Below, piece after piece: positions 14,101 through 28,135 of a stretch of DNA of 64,000 nucleotides. Within the stretch, counting starts at the first letter, position 1. Each line of letters opens with the position of its first letter. The stretch comes from Glandiceps talaboti (lineage: Eukaryota; Hemichordata; Enteropneusta; Spengelidae), in contig NC_135552.1 of the NCBI RefSeq assembly GCF_964340395.1, forward strand, positions 19,608,181-19,672,180. Direction: 5' to 3'. The position numbers were made by a program, and so were the translations under genes. Under the pieces are notes generated by a model. It saw only the letters and a program-made list of their open reading frames with translations. It had not been told where the DNA came from and did no database searches.

Positions 14101-16442
14101 AAAAACAAGTAGGAAGCCATGATAAAATTGTTTTATAAACTAAAAATCCAAAATAAATACCCAGTCCTCATCCATACGGCCAATTTAAGTTGTGACTCAT
14201 GTCCACACACAGTTCTCCAACTTTCCCTCGAAAATTTATGATTTTTAAAGGAAACTGAGTGATTACTACCATTATCCATGGCCATCTATTGTACACAATA
14301 TTTATTTTCATCATTTTGAGCTCAAACTTGTCCATTTTCAGTTGGAAATCCTTCAAAAGCCAGGTGAGACTGTATTTGTACCGGGAGGATGGTGGCATGT
14401 CGTTATAAACCTTGATACAACCATCGCTGTTACTCAGAATTTTTGTAGTGTTACTAATTTACCCATTGTGTGGCATAAAACTGTACGGGGAAGACCCAAG
14501 TTATCGGCTAAGTGGCATGCTGCATTCAAAGTAAGTCAATGCCTATTTCGTCATATAAGTCCAGAGATATAAAAAAACAACAGTAAAGCACTTTATTAGT
14601 TGTATATTTTGGTATTATATGAAAAGTCTGTTATCATGTGAGAATTTTGTTTTCACGTCGCTGTTTTGATTTATTACCTTTCATACAGTGCAAGTTTTAG
14701 GTAACTATGTATGGATCTACAGAAACTCATCCTGTAAAACACGCAATCTAGATACGTGATGAATTAAACTAGTCCACTAGACACCACACATGATCTCCCA
14801 GAAATTTCAATCAGACACTGATTTGAAGCACCACCATTACAAGTATTACAGTAATTGTCAACAGTACATGACCTCCACTTGTGTAATGCCTAGTAATATC
14901 TCTAGCAGCACCAATATAAATGTACACCAGTTTTTTGCTGATGACTGCAGCAGTCATGTCTCATTTATAAATACTTGGACAAAAAATGAAAAGAGGGTAA
15001 ACAAAACAAAATTATTTACTGTTACAATGCAATAATATTTTGCATTGGTAAATCATGGTTTACTGGCTGTGAGCTGAATTTTGGACAAAGGTTTGATATT
15101 TTTGCCTCGGATGAAATAATTTTATGTTTCATCCATAACATTAGCAAAGAGATATATTATAAGAAACTTATACTTCAAATTTGACTATAAATGTATTGGG
15201 TACCATAAGGTAGCAATGTTAGATTTTAAGCTAAAGGTATAGGTAAAGAAAATGGTATTCTTATCAAGTTTTGCTGCTTTTAAGAGAAAGATATAGAGTC
15301 TGGGAAAAAAGTGTCTTTTCATCAACCTTTTTTTTTTCATAGTGAAATAGAGACATCCACGATAATAGCAAAAAATAAAGTGATATAGCATAACCCATAT
15401 TGTAGCTGATTTACTTCTCTTGTAGTGAGAAATTCTTTACACACTGCAGTCAAAGTATCTTATGTAATGAATGAATGAATGAAAAGAAATGTAAAAGACC
15501 ACTCAACAAATTTAATGATAATAATGATAATTTCATATTTCATTTTGTTAGAAATACCGACCAGAGCTTGCAGCACTTACAGACAGTGTTGACTTAAGTC
15601 GACCCACACCATTGCAATCAGATAGTTCAAGTTCAAGTTCAAGTAGTAGCAGTGACAGTGAGTGCTCTACATGTTGCTCATCAGATGACTCAGACAGCGA
15701 TGTCAACGACACAAGGAGGGAAAGAGACAAAAGAACTAAACGGTAAGTTATAGCAAAATTTCAGAATGATCATATATAGTCTACAGTACTAATCAGTAGT
15801 CTTGCAATGAAAGTCATGTCAAATATGTACATTACAAATGAAGTGACGCATTTAGCATGTCAGAAACTTTCAAATCCACACTTTCAGAGTTAGCTGAATC
15901 AGAAGCACATGCACTGTCATTTGTCAATAGGATTCCTCAATATTGGTTATAATACATAATAAAGAATTTTTGTAAATGCATTGGGAGATTACTATGAAAG
16001 ACAAGGGTTATCTCCAGTCCTTCTGTTGAGTTGTGGATCCTCACCCTATGATCTGTTGAAACTACAGAAGTTATAACTCGAAACATTTACTCTTTTGTAA
16101 TGCAAGTATCTCACATCTTTTTTCATTATTTTCTGTGGAAAATACTGGACTCTGTTTGATAATGCCCAGACAGTGAATAGACTTACAAATGTTATTTTTG
16201 AAACACAAAATTTTAACTTTCTGAAGAGGCAGAATAAGAACCTCCTACCACGAAATAAACAATTGATGACAGACATTCAATAGAGGCTTTCTGATAAAAT
16301 GTTAAAAAAGAATTTTCAAAACACAATTTGAGATAACATTAATTTTATAACTTTCCGTAGACGCAGAATATCGACGTCTGATCAAGAAATGAACAATGAT
16401 CGTCAGCGTTCAACATCATTAACACCCAAGACTGGTAGATGA
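8194..16442 (+). CDS. JMJD6: JMJD6, JmjC-domain 2-oxoglutarate/Fe(II) dioxygenase, complete, 8 exons
   Basis: The coding exons are 8194-8248, 9811-10019, 11258-11410, 12423-12619, 13445-13592, 14342-14530, 15552-15742 and 16361-16442. All are GT-AG and phases agree throughout, giving 407 codons (human JMJD6 has 403). The N terminus carries the basic motif KRIREAK. The JmjC iron ligands are H187, D189 and H273. The 2-oxoglutarate-site residues T184, N197, K204 and T285 are all present at human numbering. A polyserine tract (about 340-350) precedes an acidic Ser/Asp region and a basic tail. The family hydroxylates lysines in splicing factors such as U2AF65 and acts in the nucleus; arginine demethylation is also reported but debated. 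The start is the first ATG in frame with the conserved N terminus. No lesion is seen. Introns 3 and 4 contain tandem copies of the preceding exon ends. Confidence 0.97.
8668..9240. mobile_element. Fold-back element with repeat-built arms (element 2)
   Basis: Inverted termini start GGTTACCAGTCA on the left and GGTATCCAGTCA on the right (read inwards). The arms are tandem copies of AACGTCCCCGGGTCAA: about six on the left (8679-8790) and five on the right (9145-9230). A roughly 350-bp unique centre has no ORF. The flanks ACTAC on both sides may be a 5-bp target duplication, but they lie in a low-complexity ACT context. It sits in JMJD6 intron 1. Confidence 0.75.
11013..11094. repeat. (CATA)n microsatellite
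   Basis: About 19 tetranucleotide units followed by CA/CCC-rich sequence, in JMJD6 intron 2, about 160 bp before exon 3. The tyrosine/methionine/cysteine/valine repeat frames read on the minus strand are artefacts of this repeat. Confidence 0.95.
11401..11580 (+). repeat. Tandem array of JMJD6 exon-3 splice-donor copies
   Basis: The last bases of JMJD6 exon 3 plus its donor (TTTGGTGAG followed by GTAAGAACA) occur seven times. GTAAGA begins at 11411 (the real donor), 11438, 11461, 11488, 11515, 11540 and 11565, with spacings of 27, 23, 27, 27, 25 and 25 bp. Every copy keeps the full GAG|GTAAGA donor. Reading past the first donor in frame gives V-R-T and then TAG, so only the first donor is productive for protein. 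Confidence 0.95.
11779..12291 (+). mobile_element. MITE family A, copy 1, carrying a hAT MITE insertion
   Basis: Inverted termini resemble CTCTGGTAATTGAGCCTTCA on the left, with the complement ending near 12291; CTTCAGTTTTCTAAGATAG pairs with CTATCTTAGTAAACTGAAG. The body is closely related to 50165-50470 (same strand) and to 48240-48840 (reverse strand). It is interrupted at 11902-12070 by another MITE. It lies in JMJD6 intron 3 and has no ORF. Confidence 0.75.
11902..12070. mobile_element. hAT-type MITE with 8-bp target duplication
   Basis: Termini CAGTATGCCCTCTAA and TTAGAGGGCACACTG are inverted repeats with the CAG...CTG ends and length of a hAT MITE. The flanks GTAGGGAG (11894-11901) and GTAGGAAG (12071-12078) form an 8-bp target duplication with one mismatch. 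The related repeat at 50165-50470 has an uninterrupted AGTAGGGAGGC at the same point, which is the empty site. Confidence 0.85.
12558..12966 (+). repeat. Minisatellite derived from the JMJD6 exon-4 HxD region
   Basis: Exon 4 ends with the codons for the Fe-binding HxD motif (GGAATCCACATAGACCC, from 12558). Seven further copies of GGAATCCACA lie in the intron, each preceded by a G, starting at about 12638, 12684, 12728, 12776, 12809, 12857 and 12938. The copy at 12857 is the fullest: it repeats exon 4 through the AAAAG/GTACAT donor region and the following TTTTGAATT. Read in the exon frame it keeps G-I-H-I-D-P but has Trp196 changed to Ser and a TAG. Confidence 0.93.
13868..14190. mobile_element. 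MITE with about 80-bp terminal inverted repeats
   Basis: The left end (CTTAAAATGGCCGTATGG..., from about 13868) and right end (...CCATACGGCCAATTTAAG, to about 14190) are inverted copies over some 80 bp with few mismatches. The inner limit is GGCTTCCTACTTG/CAAGTAGGAAGCC. The AT-rich loop has no ORF. It is in JMJD6 intron 5, about 150 bp before exon 6. No target duplication was clearly resolved. Confidence 0.85.
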
Positions 16443-16680
16443 CATCATTGCAATAGGATGTACATAGCAGCATTGCCAACATAGTATATATTACAGCTAA
16501 AATAATGTAGGCTTGGTGTTTCACTCATGTAAAATTGACATTTATTACACACCCGGTACCCTCAGACAACTTCTAATGCAAAAGAAACAATTACATAGGT
16601 GTTATGCACAGTGGGGATGTAGAAGTAGTCAAGTTGAAATGTTGATTATCAGTTAGAAAATAAACAATTCAAGTCCATGT
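16443..16680 (+). terminator. JMJD6 3' UTR with poly(A) signal
   Basis: AATAAA at 16659-16664 lies about 220 nt after the stop and is followed by GT-rich sequence. It is the first canonical poly(A) signal downstream of the JMJD6 stop. Confidence 0.6.
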
Positions 16681-18235
16681 GTAATGTTTTCATTAGAAGC
16701 CTGTTTTTACTGCACTGTGAAAGAATAGCAATGTTTATCAGTGTTCAATGTGATTGGGCAAAGGATCCTGCTGTGTTTCATTGTGTCTCTGTTATTGTTA
16801 GTCTAGAGTCGAAATATGTCTATCTTTGTGTCAAATGTCCAATGAGTGAAACACCAAGCTTACGTCATTTTAGCTCTACCTTGCCATCATCAAAATAACA
16901 GAGAGAGATATAACTCAGTTTATTTTGATACTCTTCCTTTGTGAAGCAAGATAAGATCACAATACCAAAGATTCGAAAAAAATGATTTGTAATGCTGCAA
17001 TTTTGAGATAAATTTTAGACAAAGATTAGGCAAAATAAAAAGAAAATGTTTGTTTCCGATAACATGATTTCAGAAAATAGGGTGGAATTTTATTTTATTT
17101 TACTTGAAATTTGTAAAAATTACTTCAACTTTAAGATAAGATACTCGTTGGTCACAATACTTCCATAAGAGTTTGATGAAATGTAAAAGTAAATGAAGAC
17201 AAGGATAATTATAAGTTAAGTGGATAAACACGTTATGGAGACAATATTGTTATATTGCCAAGATGAGGCAAAGGCATGAAGGTGTACCCAAAAAATAGAA
17301 GTAAATTGTTACCATTTTACCTTCAAAAAATGTTGAGGGGGGGGGGGGGGGGGGCGTTTTAAGGCATAAACTAGGGTCAGACAGGTTATCGGAAACACTA
17401 ATTTTTTTTTATTTGGCCATATTGTAATCTTTTAGAATACTAAAGTGTACCTCACAGGTAACTGTCATAATTTTCAAGTGGACAATTTGTTTGAAATTTG
17501 TGTCTTCAAAATATTTTGTCCTGTATGATTCTTTAGTTCATGTTGACAGGAATACACAAAAAAACCTTTCCAAGTAGTGAACAAGATGTTTTCAGTCTCT
17601 AGTAATATAGAAAAAGACTCCCCTTTCAACAGTTATACATCCAGTATTTTTACTTTCATAAAGTCTTTTCCAGACATATTTCAGATAAGTTTCTTGACAT
17701 GTATTATAGAGGAAGTTATTTGCTTTTGGATATAAACTAAATCACGATGAAAATTAGCAAAATATGCGTGTGATTAAGTATTTTACTTAAAACTATGACC
17801 AGAAGTATATCCTAGTAGCGTGTGTGAAATCAATATATTTTTCATTAAGTACATGTGTGTTTACAATGGATTCAGAGTTACCAACTTATCATAAAGTTGT
17901 TAACCAGTAGTGACTTAGATTGTTGGTATTTCCTACAGCAGCAGTTAGTGTCATTGTGTGTAATCCTTGTATTCAAGTCCATGGCCACACTCCAAGTGAT
18001 TCTTTCGGCAATATTTTGGGTGCAATGTAACACTTTTTGAAGGTTCATTTTACGATTTCTGATGCACATGTAAGTTGGACACTTCCATGAGCTTCACATA
18101 GGTTTGTTTACACTGTTTGCGGACATTGGAATGTGTGTCATAGTGCAAACATGTCTTCAAGCTGTGTTGCTAAGCTTTGAATAATATGTGCTCTTTTGCT
18201 TATGATGAATTTTTTGTTTATTGAAATAGGTGAAA
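16681..18235. other. Intergenic DNA
   Basis: No gene recognised. A G-homopolymer run of about 18 lies at 17337-17354. Only short, featureless frames occur. Confidence 0.45.
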
Positions 18236-18254
18236 TCTACATACTTATGTCAGT

Positions 18255-18430
18255 ATAGAAATCAAATGCAAATTTTACCTAGATTTCCACCCTCAGTTAC
18301 CATGGTTACAGACCAACTTCATTGTGCAAAGTATGGAAATCAATGCAAATTTTACCTAGATTTCTATTCTCTGTTACCATGGTTACCCACCAACGTCATA
18401 GTGCATGGTATGGAAATGTATGCAAAATTT
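18255..18430. repeat. Tandem duplication, about 78-bp unit
   Basis: Two good copies and a partial third of a unit beginning GGAAATCAATGCAAATTTTA and containing GTTACCATGGTTAC. Non-coding. Confidence 0.75.
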
Positions 18431-19491
18431 GCCAGATTTTCTAACATGAGATCACAAAAGCCCTGAGTACCGTGTGTAGACACACCTGCAGGTAGTGGTG
18501 TAGAATGATTTACAGAGCCAAGCAAACACTACTTACAGACATGCTTTGGTATTGTTAAATTATAGATTAGGTTTTAATATATGTACTGTGATATACCAAC
18601 ATAAAATCAGGATTGAAAGAAAGGTTGGAAATTTTTTACACGTTGAACCAATCCAAGTAGATTTTACAAATCAAATGTGCCATCAAATGGTAAGGAAATG
18701 TTTTGAGAATCAGTCATTTGTATCTGAACAGTACTCACAGTATTAAGCTTTTGTAAGTTGCATCTATATCACCTTTAGTGAGATAGGCATAGTTGTACAT
18801 GTGGACCTGCAGAGCTTGTATACCAGAATATATGTACTAATAATATGTACTCTACTATGATTACAGGTGTGTATATTTCGAACACAGAGGGCGCCCTTCA
18901 CAAATATATCATCAACTGCGATGATAAAGCTTAAAGGGAACAGCTAAGAATATTACTTGTTGGTTTTTTAGGGAGATTTTCCTGGTTTTATAGACATAAT
19001 GACTTTGTAATTCAGGCACACTTAACAAGAATGAAGGACATCAACAAAGCAAAATAGCTTGAATCACTTCGTGTGCAGATACAGGTCTATGTAGCGTAAT
19101 GATAAGGGAAGTCATTTAAGAATGACAGGCAAACCAGAGTTCTTTTTAAAAATCAGGACTTTCTAGCAAGGAAATCTCTTTATAGTGTTTGATCCTTGTA
19201 TTATTATTTTTGTCATGAAACTTGGATTATTGACTTCAGCTTTGTGTACAAGTATACGTCAGTGATATTGCTTATTTCTGAGTATAATTTCAGTTGTAAG
19301 AAATCATGCATATATACAAGACTATTGTAATAAAAACAGTTGGGGAGGAGGGGAGGGGGCGATACCTTTTATGTTGTCTGCAAGACACGATACTTAGCAA
19401 GGAAAGAATTGTTGTAAGTTTTCGTATGAGTCACCATTATCAATGTAAGTTGTGTATTTTATATCTATCAAATATCTTGCCATACACAAAC

Positions 19492-19838
19492 TATAACTGC
19501 TGACATCAGACCGTGGATGAATGGAACCTGTTACAAACAGGGAAAGTAAACCCATGAATTGGATTAAAACACTTGGCTCAGTATGTTGGAAGTACAGAGA
19601 CTTGTATTACACACCATGGTTTGATAGGAACAGGTTTAGGGCCTCTTTATGTGTATGTAATCAGTGCCAGAGAAACTGGAAACTTGTTTGTGAATGTGAA
19701 CTATACAACTGTTCTTATTAAACCATGAAATGTAACACAAGTCTCAGTTTTTCTGTGTCATTAATTCAATTCAGTTGTTTACTTTCCCTGTTTGTAACAG
19801 GTTCCGTTCATCCATGGTCTGATGTCAGCAGTTGTATA
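19492..19838. mobile_element. MITE with about 57-bp terminal inverted repeats
   Basis: The left arm AACTGCTGACATCAGACC... through GGAACCTGTTACAAACAGGG (19496-19552) is mirrored by the right arm ending in GGTCTGATGTCAGCAGTT (to about 19834), with very few mismatches. TA is present at both outer ends. A 66-codon frame inside shows no recognisable transposase motif. Confidence 0.85.
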
Positions 19839-20518
19839 AAGACAAACTATATTGAAGTCTATTATCAACCTTAAATTATGATGCAGAATATATGAAAACA
19901 TGCCAAGTATCAAGGACAGACAATTTACCAGTATAACTTTCATTTTATTTGATAAAATGTTTACCTTATTAAAAACAAATACAAATAAAACATAAAATAT
20001 CTAAGTACATGCCCTGAGTGATACAAGGCAGCAGTCATTGAAAGAAGATATTATAAAACACCTGTGAGTCAGTGATTGATCTGTTACATTTAGTATGTCA
20101 ATAAAAGGATGTGTTTTATTAAAAAAAACTAGTGACCACAAGATGTTAATTGCTACCAATGTGTGAGGGCGTCCCGTCATTGGTGTACTGAGCACCTCTA
20201 TCATATATAGAGTTGTCAGTGTGTAGTCGTAGTTTCACATCACATCATCTCATGGACCATGTTGTGAAATGAGAGTGAAGGACAGGGTTGTTTCCTAGTT
20301 ACATAGATCATATAACTGTAATACTAACTCAATGTTTTGGCCAAAAATTAATGTCAACCCCTCCGGTTTGAGAGGGCGAAGCAACACGGCATATCTTACA
20401 GTCTACATTTTTGTATATGGTGCACAGCTATGGTGAATACACATTCAGTACTTGTGTATATTACACAATGATATTCATGGTATTCATCGTAACAGTTGTA
20501 CTTTTGTAGTACATGTAC

Positions 20519-20662
20519 AGGCTTTACAGGATGAGCATGTCATTTGGATTAGATGAATTATCACTTCAGTGAGACTGGCAACAAGGTTACAGCCTGTATA
20601 GGATGAGCATGTAGTTTGGATTAGATAAACTATCAAGTTTCAGCCAGACTTGCAAGAAGGTT
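20519..20662. repeat. Two-copy tandem duplication, 72-bp period
   Basis: GGATGAGCATGT followed by TTTGGATTAGAT starts at 20529 and again at 20601, with the surrounding sequence also repeated. Non-coding. Confidence 0.7.
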
Positions 20663-21240
20663 TATTAATAAAGTAAATGTACTAAAGATGGCACACAATC
20701 ATTGTTTCCAAAGTGGCTGCAGTATATTTGGTTAATGATATAAACAGTAACAGCAGGCATGCTATTACTATTACAATATATAAACGCAGGATAGATTTGG
20801 TAGGCTATACATGTTTTAAAACTCAATTATCCAATGTAACAGTGACCACCCATACCAGACTTTGAATCTCTTTCACAAGCTACGGTAACACTGCAAAAAG
20901 ATCTTAACATGATTGCAGAACAAACGGTATTGACCATGTGACCAATTTAAAATGTGAACTGTAGACGGATAACTACTTGTGTACGGATGTTCGAATTTCG
21001 TTCGTTCTCTGTTTGTGTTTCGACAGTGCCGAGCAGAGGGTAAACTTTGAAGAGCCGAATGATTCATATCCATAACTATAACCGAGAAATTCGACGTTTA
21101 TTCTAGGACGTAGTTGTTGCAATTCAACTAATTGCAATAAGCGGTGAATTTGTCATCCACATGAGAATTCCGACGTTTATATTCCAAGCATAACAAATGC
21201 AAATCAAGTTTTGTCTCTTTATTCGTGAAAAGAAAGTTGC

Positions 21241-21246
21241 TTTATT
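21241..21246 (-). terminator. Poly(A) signal of the glutathione peroxidase gene
   Basis: AATAAA on the minus strand, about 90 nt beyond the SECIS element. Further AATAAA copies follow at about 21218 and 21097. An earlier copy near 21471 would leave out the SECIS and is therefore a less likely main site. Confidence 0.5.
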
Positions 21247-21336
21247 ACTTTCAAATTGGCAATGCCTTAAATAACATGATATCAATATACAATGCTTTTT
21301 TTTACAAAATGGAATGCACTAACATTTCATAAACTA

Positions 21337-21399
21337 CATTGTAACATCAGAACCAAGTACACCACTGTAATGGTTTCATACTGGCCTTCATAAACATTG
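21337..21399 (-). ncRNA. Candidate SECIS element (form 2) in the GPx 3' UTR
   Basis: On the minus strand, ATGA (21391-21388) and TGA (21349-21347) are placed to form the non-Watson-Crick quartet. They are separated by a roughly 10-bp helix (GGCCAGTATG pairing with a TGTACTTGGTTC strand with two bulges), an unpaired AAA, and a small apical stem-loop CCAT-TACA-GTGG. Below the quartet, CAATGT pairs with ACAATG with one mismatch. It lies about 90 nt after the stop of a Sec-type GPx. Folding was done by eye. Confidence 0.75.
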
Positions 21400-21489
21400 A
21401 TGCCATGTTTTCAAGTAATACTAAAACGTTTCAAATTCACCTTCAAACTTTTCTTCTGTCAATAAGGCAGTTTATTCTGCTATACGTTC

Positions 21490-24235
<2,746 letters not shown>

Positions 24236-24300
24236 GGCTCAGGTATTCGTTATGTCTAAAACTTTCAACGTCTCCCCTTTTATGGAATAGTATGTTTACC
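24236..24300 (-). promoter_or_regulatory. Putative GPx core promoter
   Basis: CCATAAAAGGGG on the minus strand (24285-24274) lies about 40-50 nt upstream of the ATG. It can be a TATA-like element and also fits the CArG consensus CC(A/T)6GG. The start codon has a strong context, GCCATGG. A very short 5' UTR would follow. Confidence 0.4.
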
Positions 24301-24649
24301 TACCTGGACGTTCTCATTTTTATGAGGGGGTGCGTATTAATTTGATAGATATGTTGTTGAGGCGGTCGAGGTGATTTTTGAGGAGCTGTTATCGAGGGGG
24401 TCTATTTGGTTTCGATATAAGAACTATAGACCACTTCTATCACGGTACGATGGAACTGTGTGAAATCTGTGTTTTTACTGCTTGCTAAGACTGCGAAAAT
24501 ACTTTCCTGTTCCGATTCGGTCAACAATCACGTCATAGCTCTATTCGGTTGTGAAATGATATATATATTTATAGTAATTCCATTGATTAATGTCCATAGC
24601 TAGGTTACAACAACCCCCCTACATACATCATTCATAGACCGTGCCCACT

Positions 24650-24762
24650 GAATAGATAGCAGGTCGTATTTCACGTGATATGACTTTATCACCTGGAAAT
24701 ATGGTGAATAGATAGCAGGTCGTATTTCACGTGGTATGACTATATCAATCATCTGGAAAGAT
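24650..24762. repeat. 56-bp tandem duplication with two CACGTG E-boxes
   Basis: AATAGATAGCAGGTCGTATT followed by TCACGTG starts at 24651 and again at 24707. CACGTG is at 24672-24677 and 24728-24733. It lies about 440-500 bp upstream of the GPx ATG, so it could be regulatory, but this is inference. Confidence 0.6.
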
Positions 24763-25167
24763 GGGAACTCACGGTGACATGTGATGTTAATATGTAGGTG
24801 ACGACTTGACCCTTATCATAACTTCTATGACATGATGTTGTGTACAGGTACCGACTCAAGTAGTAACAGTGGGTCAGATTAGAGTGACACCTGATAATGG
24901 CAATACTGAAGTTGAAGGTGATGATGACAATGATATCAGAGAACTTTTGCAGTGATCAGGTCAGGCAGAGTATGTACAACACGGAAAGCACGTTTTAGAT
25001 ATTAACTAGATTGTGTATGATTATAAGAGAAAGGTAACTAGCCAGTCTTTTACTGTTTGGCATTTTATATGTACAAATATTGCTGTCTAATACAGAGTCA
25101 AAATCATTTAATTTGTATGTATACATATAATGGGAATATTGATTAACGTTCAGTATATGCAATTGTC

Positions 25168-25868
25168 ATGGGGAGGGTCATGTTTTACAAAATGTGACAA
25201 AGGGGAGGGTCACTTTTTACAAATGGAGAATGGGGAGGGTCATGTTTTACGTAACAGACCATGTGTGATTTCCCTCCCCCTGTAAATACTGAAGGCTCCC
25301 TTACCAAAGCAATGCGGGGATACTTCATACGCGGGGAGTTTTGAAATAAACGCATCTTTACCGGAGATGTAGCCTTCGGTAATAGTTTTTAGAACCGGTC
25401 GGATGTGCCTATAAATACAATTTAACTTACCCGTGCAAAAAAGATTTTTTTGTTCGAAAGTAACGTCATTTCTCCATTTGACAACAATACTGGGATAATC
25501 CTCTATATTTGAAGGTCATCATTCTCATCACTGATACCATCACCATATTTTAAGAACAAAATTCTCTGACAGTGTGAGTGATAAGGTGAGATGGTGAACT
25601 CAACAAAATGCATTGTTTTATTAAACAATTTTCTTACAATATATGTATTTTTGTTTTTGTACTTTGGCATGTAGGTAAAGTACTCGTAAAAATAAATGTT
25701 GAGAGCTCATCTCACTTTTACATCTCAAAACACACAAAACAGATTGACAATAATTGAATCTTCAATTTGGTCACAAAACTACGGATTGCAAAATGTGACC
25801 CTCCCCAAACATTGTAATGCAAAATATGATCCTCCCCAAGAACAGGTTTGTAAAATGTGACCCCCCAC
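25168..25868. mobile_element. Fold-back element with repeat-built arms (element 3)
   Basis: The left arm (25168-25262) has three copies of TGGGGAGGGTCATGTTTTAC-like sequence. The right arm (about 25785-25868) has three copies of the complement (AAAATGTGACCCTCCCCAA-like). The roughly 520-bp centre has no ORF. The architecture is that of 8668-9240, with an unrelated repeat motif. Confidence 0.65.
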
Positions 25869-26445
25869 CCCCGATTCCTTTTGAAGAAAAAGAAGACATC
25901 TTTCACGCATTTTAGAATTCATACACACTCATTGCAAAACATGAAGCTACACACCCCTACAATCGAATCAAGTACTCCCCGAGACCATGAATGATTGATT
26001 AGTCCCAGTGAATTCAGTACACGGTCTAAAGGAAACTTCAAACCAATGACTCACTGAAAGCGAATAATTGGGATGTTGGCTAAAAGTCTAAGAACTTTTT
26101 ATCGAAATCGGCCCACATATATATAAGACCCAGGTATGACGTTTATATAATCTTCTTCTTTTAATTTTGACAAATTAAGATGACGTCACTAAAGTAGGCG
26201 TCACCGAGTCACGTTTGATTGATACAGGTGTGCAAGTTCTCATACTGATAATGCAATGCAAAGTAAATATTAAAACGGGTTTGTCATGAAAATGAATCAA
26301 TATCATGATATATGTAGTTTATATCTCACGTGTGTATGTGTATGTCTGTGCTAGAAACATCAACTCACAACAGGTGTGCAGGACTCAAATAAACAATGAC
26401 GTCACTTGTGTACTAGTTCTCTTACCATACAAAGGACCAATGCCT

Positions 26446-26640
26446 CAGATTGGAGAATTTAAAAAAAAAACATATTGCCTTACATAAAAATATACACATA
26501 CCTATTCCAATAACTCATGAACATCATGTCACCTGTGTACTAGTTCAGATTGGAGAATTTAAAAAAAAACATATTGCCTTACATACAAATATACACATAC
26601 CTATTCCAGTAAATCATGAACATCATCGACTACTATTACA
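26446..26640. repeat. Two-copy tandem duplication, 100-bp period
   Basis: CAGATTGGAGAATTTAAAAA begins at 26446 and again at 26546, each followed by the same roughly 80 bp with a few mismatches (CATATTGCCTTACAT, ATACACATACCTATTCCA). Non-coding. Confidence 0.85.
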
Positions 26641-27211
26641 CCATATAGATAAAACTGTATGACGTGTATTTTGCTCTGTTACCACAAATCATGATGCGTT
26701 AAGCATTGGACATCATGGGAGATTTTTGTTAGGTGACAAGTGTTTCTTTCTATCACGCCTTTTATCAGATAAATAGAAATAAATTACCACCGACGATGGC
26801 ACTGTGACCTTCTTTTCATTTCATCTTAGTTCAGGGACAAATTAATATCTCTTGTGTTGCACACCAATTACATACTTGATACAATATGTTTAATAATTTC
26901 TCTTCATATTTCTGACTTTATTACAATGCTGTATTGGCATACTTGCAGGGTATCACCTGGTGATTAAATACTGTCAAAATCCCTCAAAATTATAATTGAC
27001 AAACACGTAATCAGGTTAGTACCTGATTCGCGTCGGTTTACACACGGACATCAAGCCAGAGTAAAAAGTACTATCAAAGATTTTGTAAAGAGGTAATTCA
27101 TCTCAAGGATTGAACTGTTGTCAGGTGTGTTGAGGTTTAGTGTATTTTGCAAAGGGTATAAATTAACGAAAACTAGGGAAAGGTTAAGTTTATAAACGAC
27201 TCTACACAATC
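26641..27211. other. Intergenic DNA
   Basis: No gene, repeat family or regulatory element was recognised here. Confidence 0.4.
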
Positions 27212-28135
27212 TCATACAAAAACTGCCACGGTGAAATATTTATATTTAGAAATCAAGGTACTAAAGATCTCTAACTGGGGATTCTTTGCAAGTTTTGCAA
27301 TGTGTCTGGCAGCTAGACTTTCTTGGACAGTTTTGTGTGGAAATGATGCAATAGTTGTGGGTTTAAACTGAGATGAACCCGAATCGAATGTTGTATATCC
27401 CATATCGTATACAGCATTGGCAGTGTATCTAGTCTTTAAATTAGGTCAAATCAAAATGTAATCGATCATCACTTCCATGCTTTTTCACCAATACGAAAAG
27501 TATCTTCAATGTGTTCTGGTATGGCGTTGTTTGTCACATCTATGCCAGCTTTTACGCAATATTTCCTGGCAACTGACAAATGAAGTTCCTTATAAAGTTC
27601 AGTCTTGGTGGCTTGAAATTCTAGTCGATGATCTTCCCACACGATGCACAGATAGATGTTACATAATGGATTACATGCTAGTTCCCATAGTTGTGATTCA
27701 TCGCATACTTTGTACAGAAACATTCTATATTAATCTTCTGAAATACCTGAATACTTAAAAAAGTAGCCTTTCATGTATTCTATTCCACTTCCAATGTAAA
27801 CCCTTTATTGACAATACAAGTGTCAAGATGTTTCAAAACACTTAGTGCAGTGTATGGACGAGATATGTGATGTGACTTTACTAATTTCATCACTTCATCA
27901 TTAACGTTAGATGCAGCTTCATCGAGGCCATCAACTATGAACAGAACTCGACTCAATAGAAGCTATACGAAAAGAGCAATATAGCAGTTGGCATTTGATC
28001 ATAATCTTCTTAAAAAACCATAACCAATGAATTATTTGCATGGACTGACTGTCAGAGATTTCTTCTGAGATGTAATAAATAAATACTGAAAATTCCTCTA
28101 AATTCTTCTCCAAGGTGTTTGATTTGGTATCCCCA
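27212..28135 (-). pseudogene. NACHT/NLR-type receptor gene relic
   Basis: Read on the minus strand in shifting frames, the order of motifs is that of a NACHT NTPase. A degenerate P-loop-like stretch (RGDTKSNTLEK, about 28133-28100) comes first, then a clear Walker B, RVLFIVDGLDEA (about 27948-27913). Next is the helical segment ESQLWELACNPLCNIYLCIVWED with TKTELYKEL (27700-27590), then FPHKTVQESLAARHIA (27340-27290). The frame is interrupted by several shifts and stops (for example just before Walker B, and between GISED and YRMFLYK), so it cannot encode a full protein. NLR proteins are cytosolic pattern-recognition ATPases. No LRR or effector domain was seen nearby. Confidence 0.75.

Noticed and set aside
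19521-19721. 66-codon Cys/Trp-containing frame inside a MITE
   Set aside because: It is too short and has no transposase or zinc-ribbon pattern that I can defend; probably chance.
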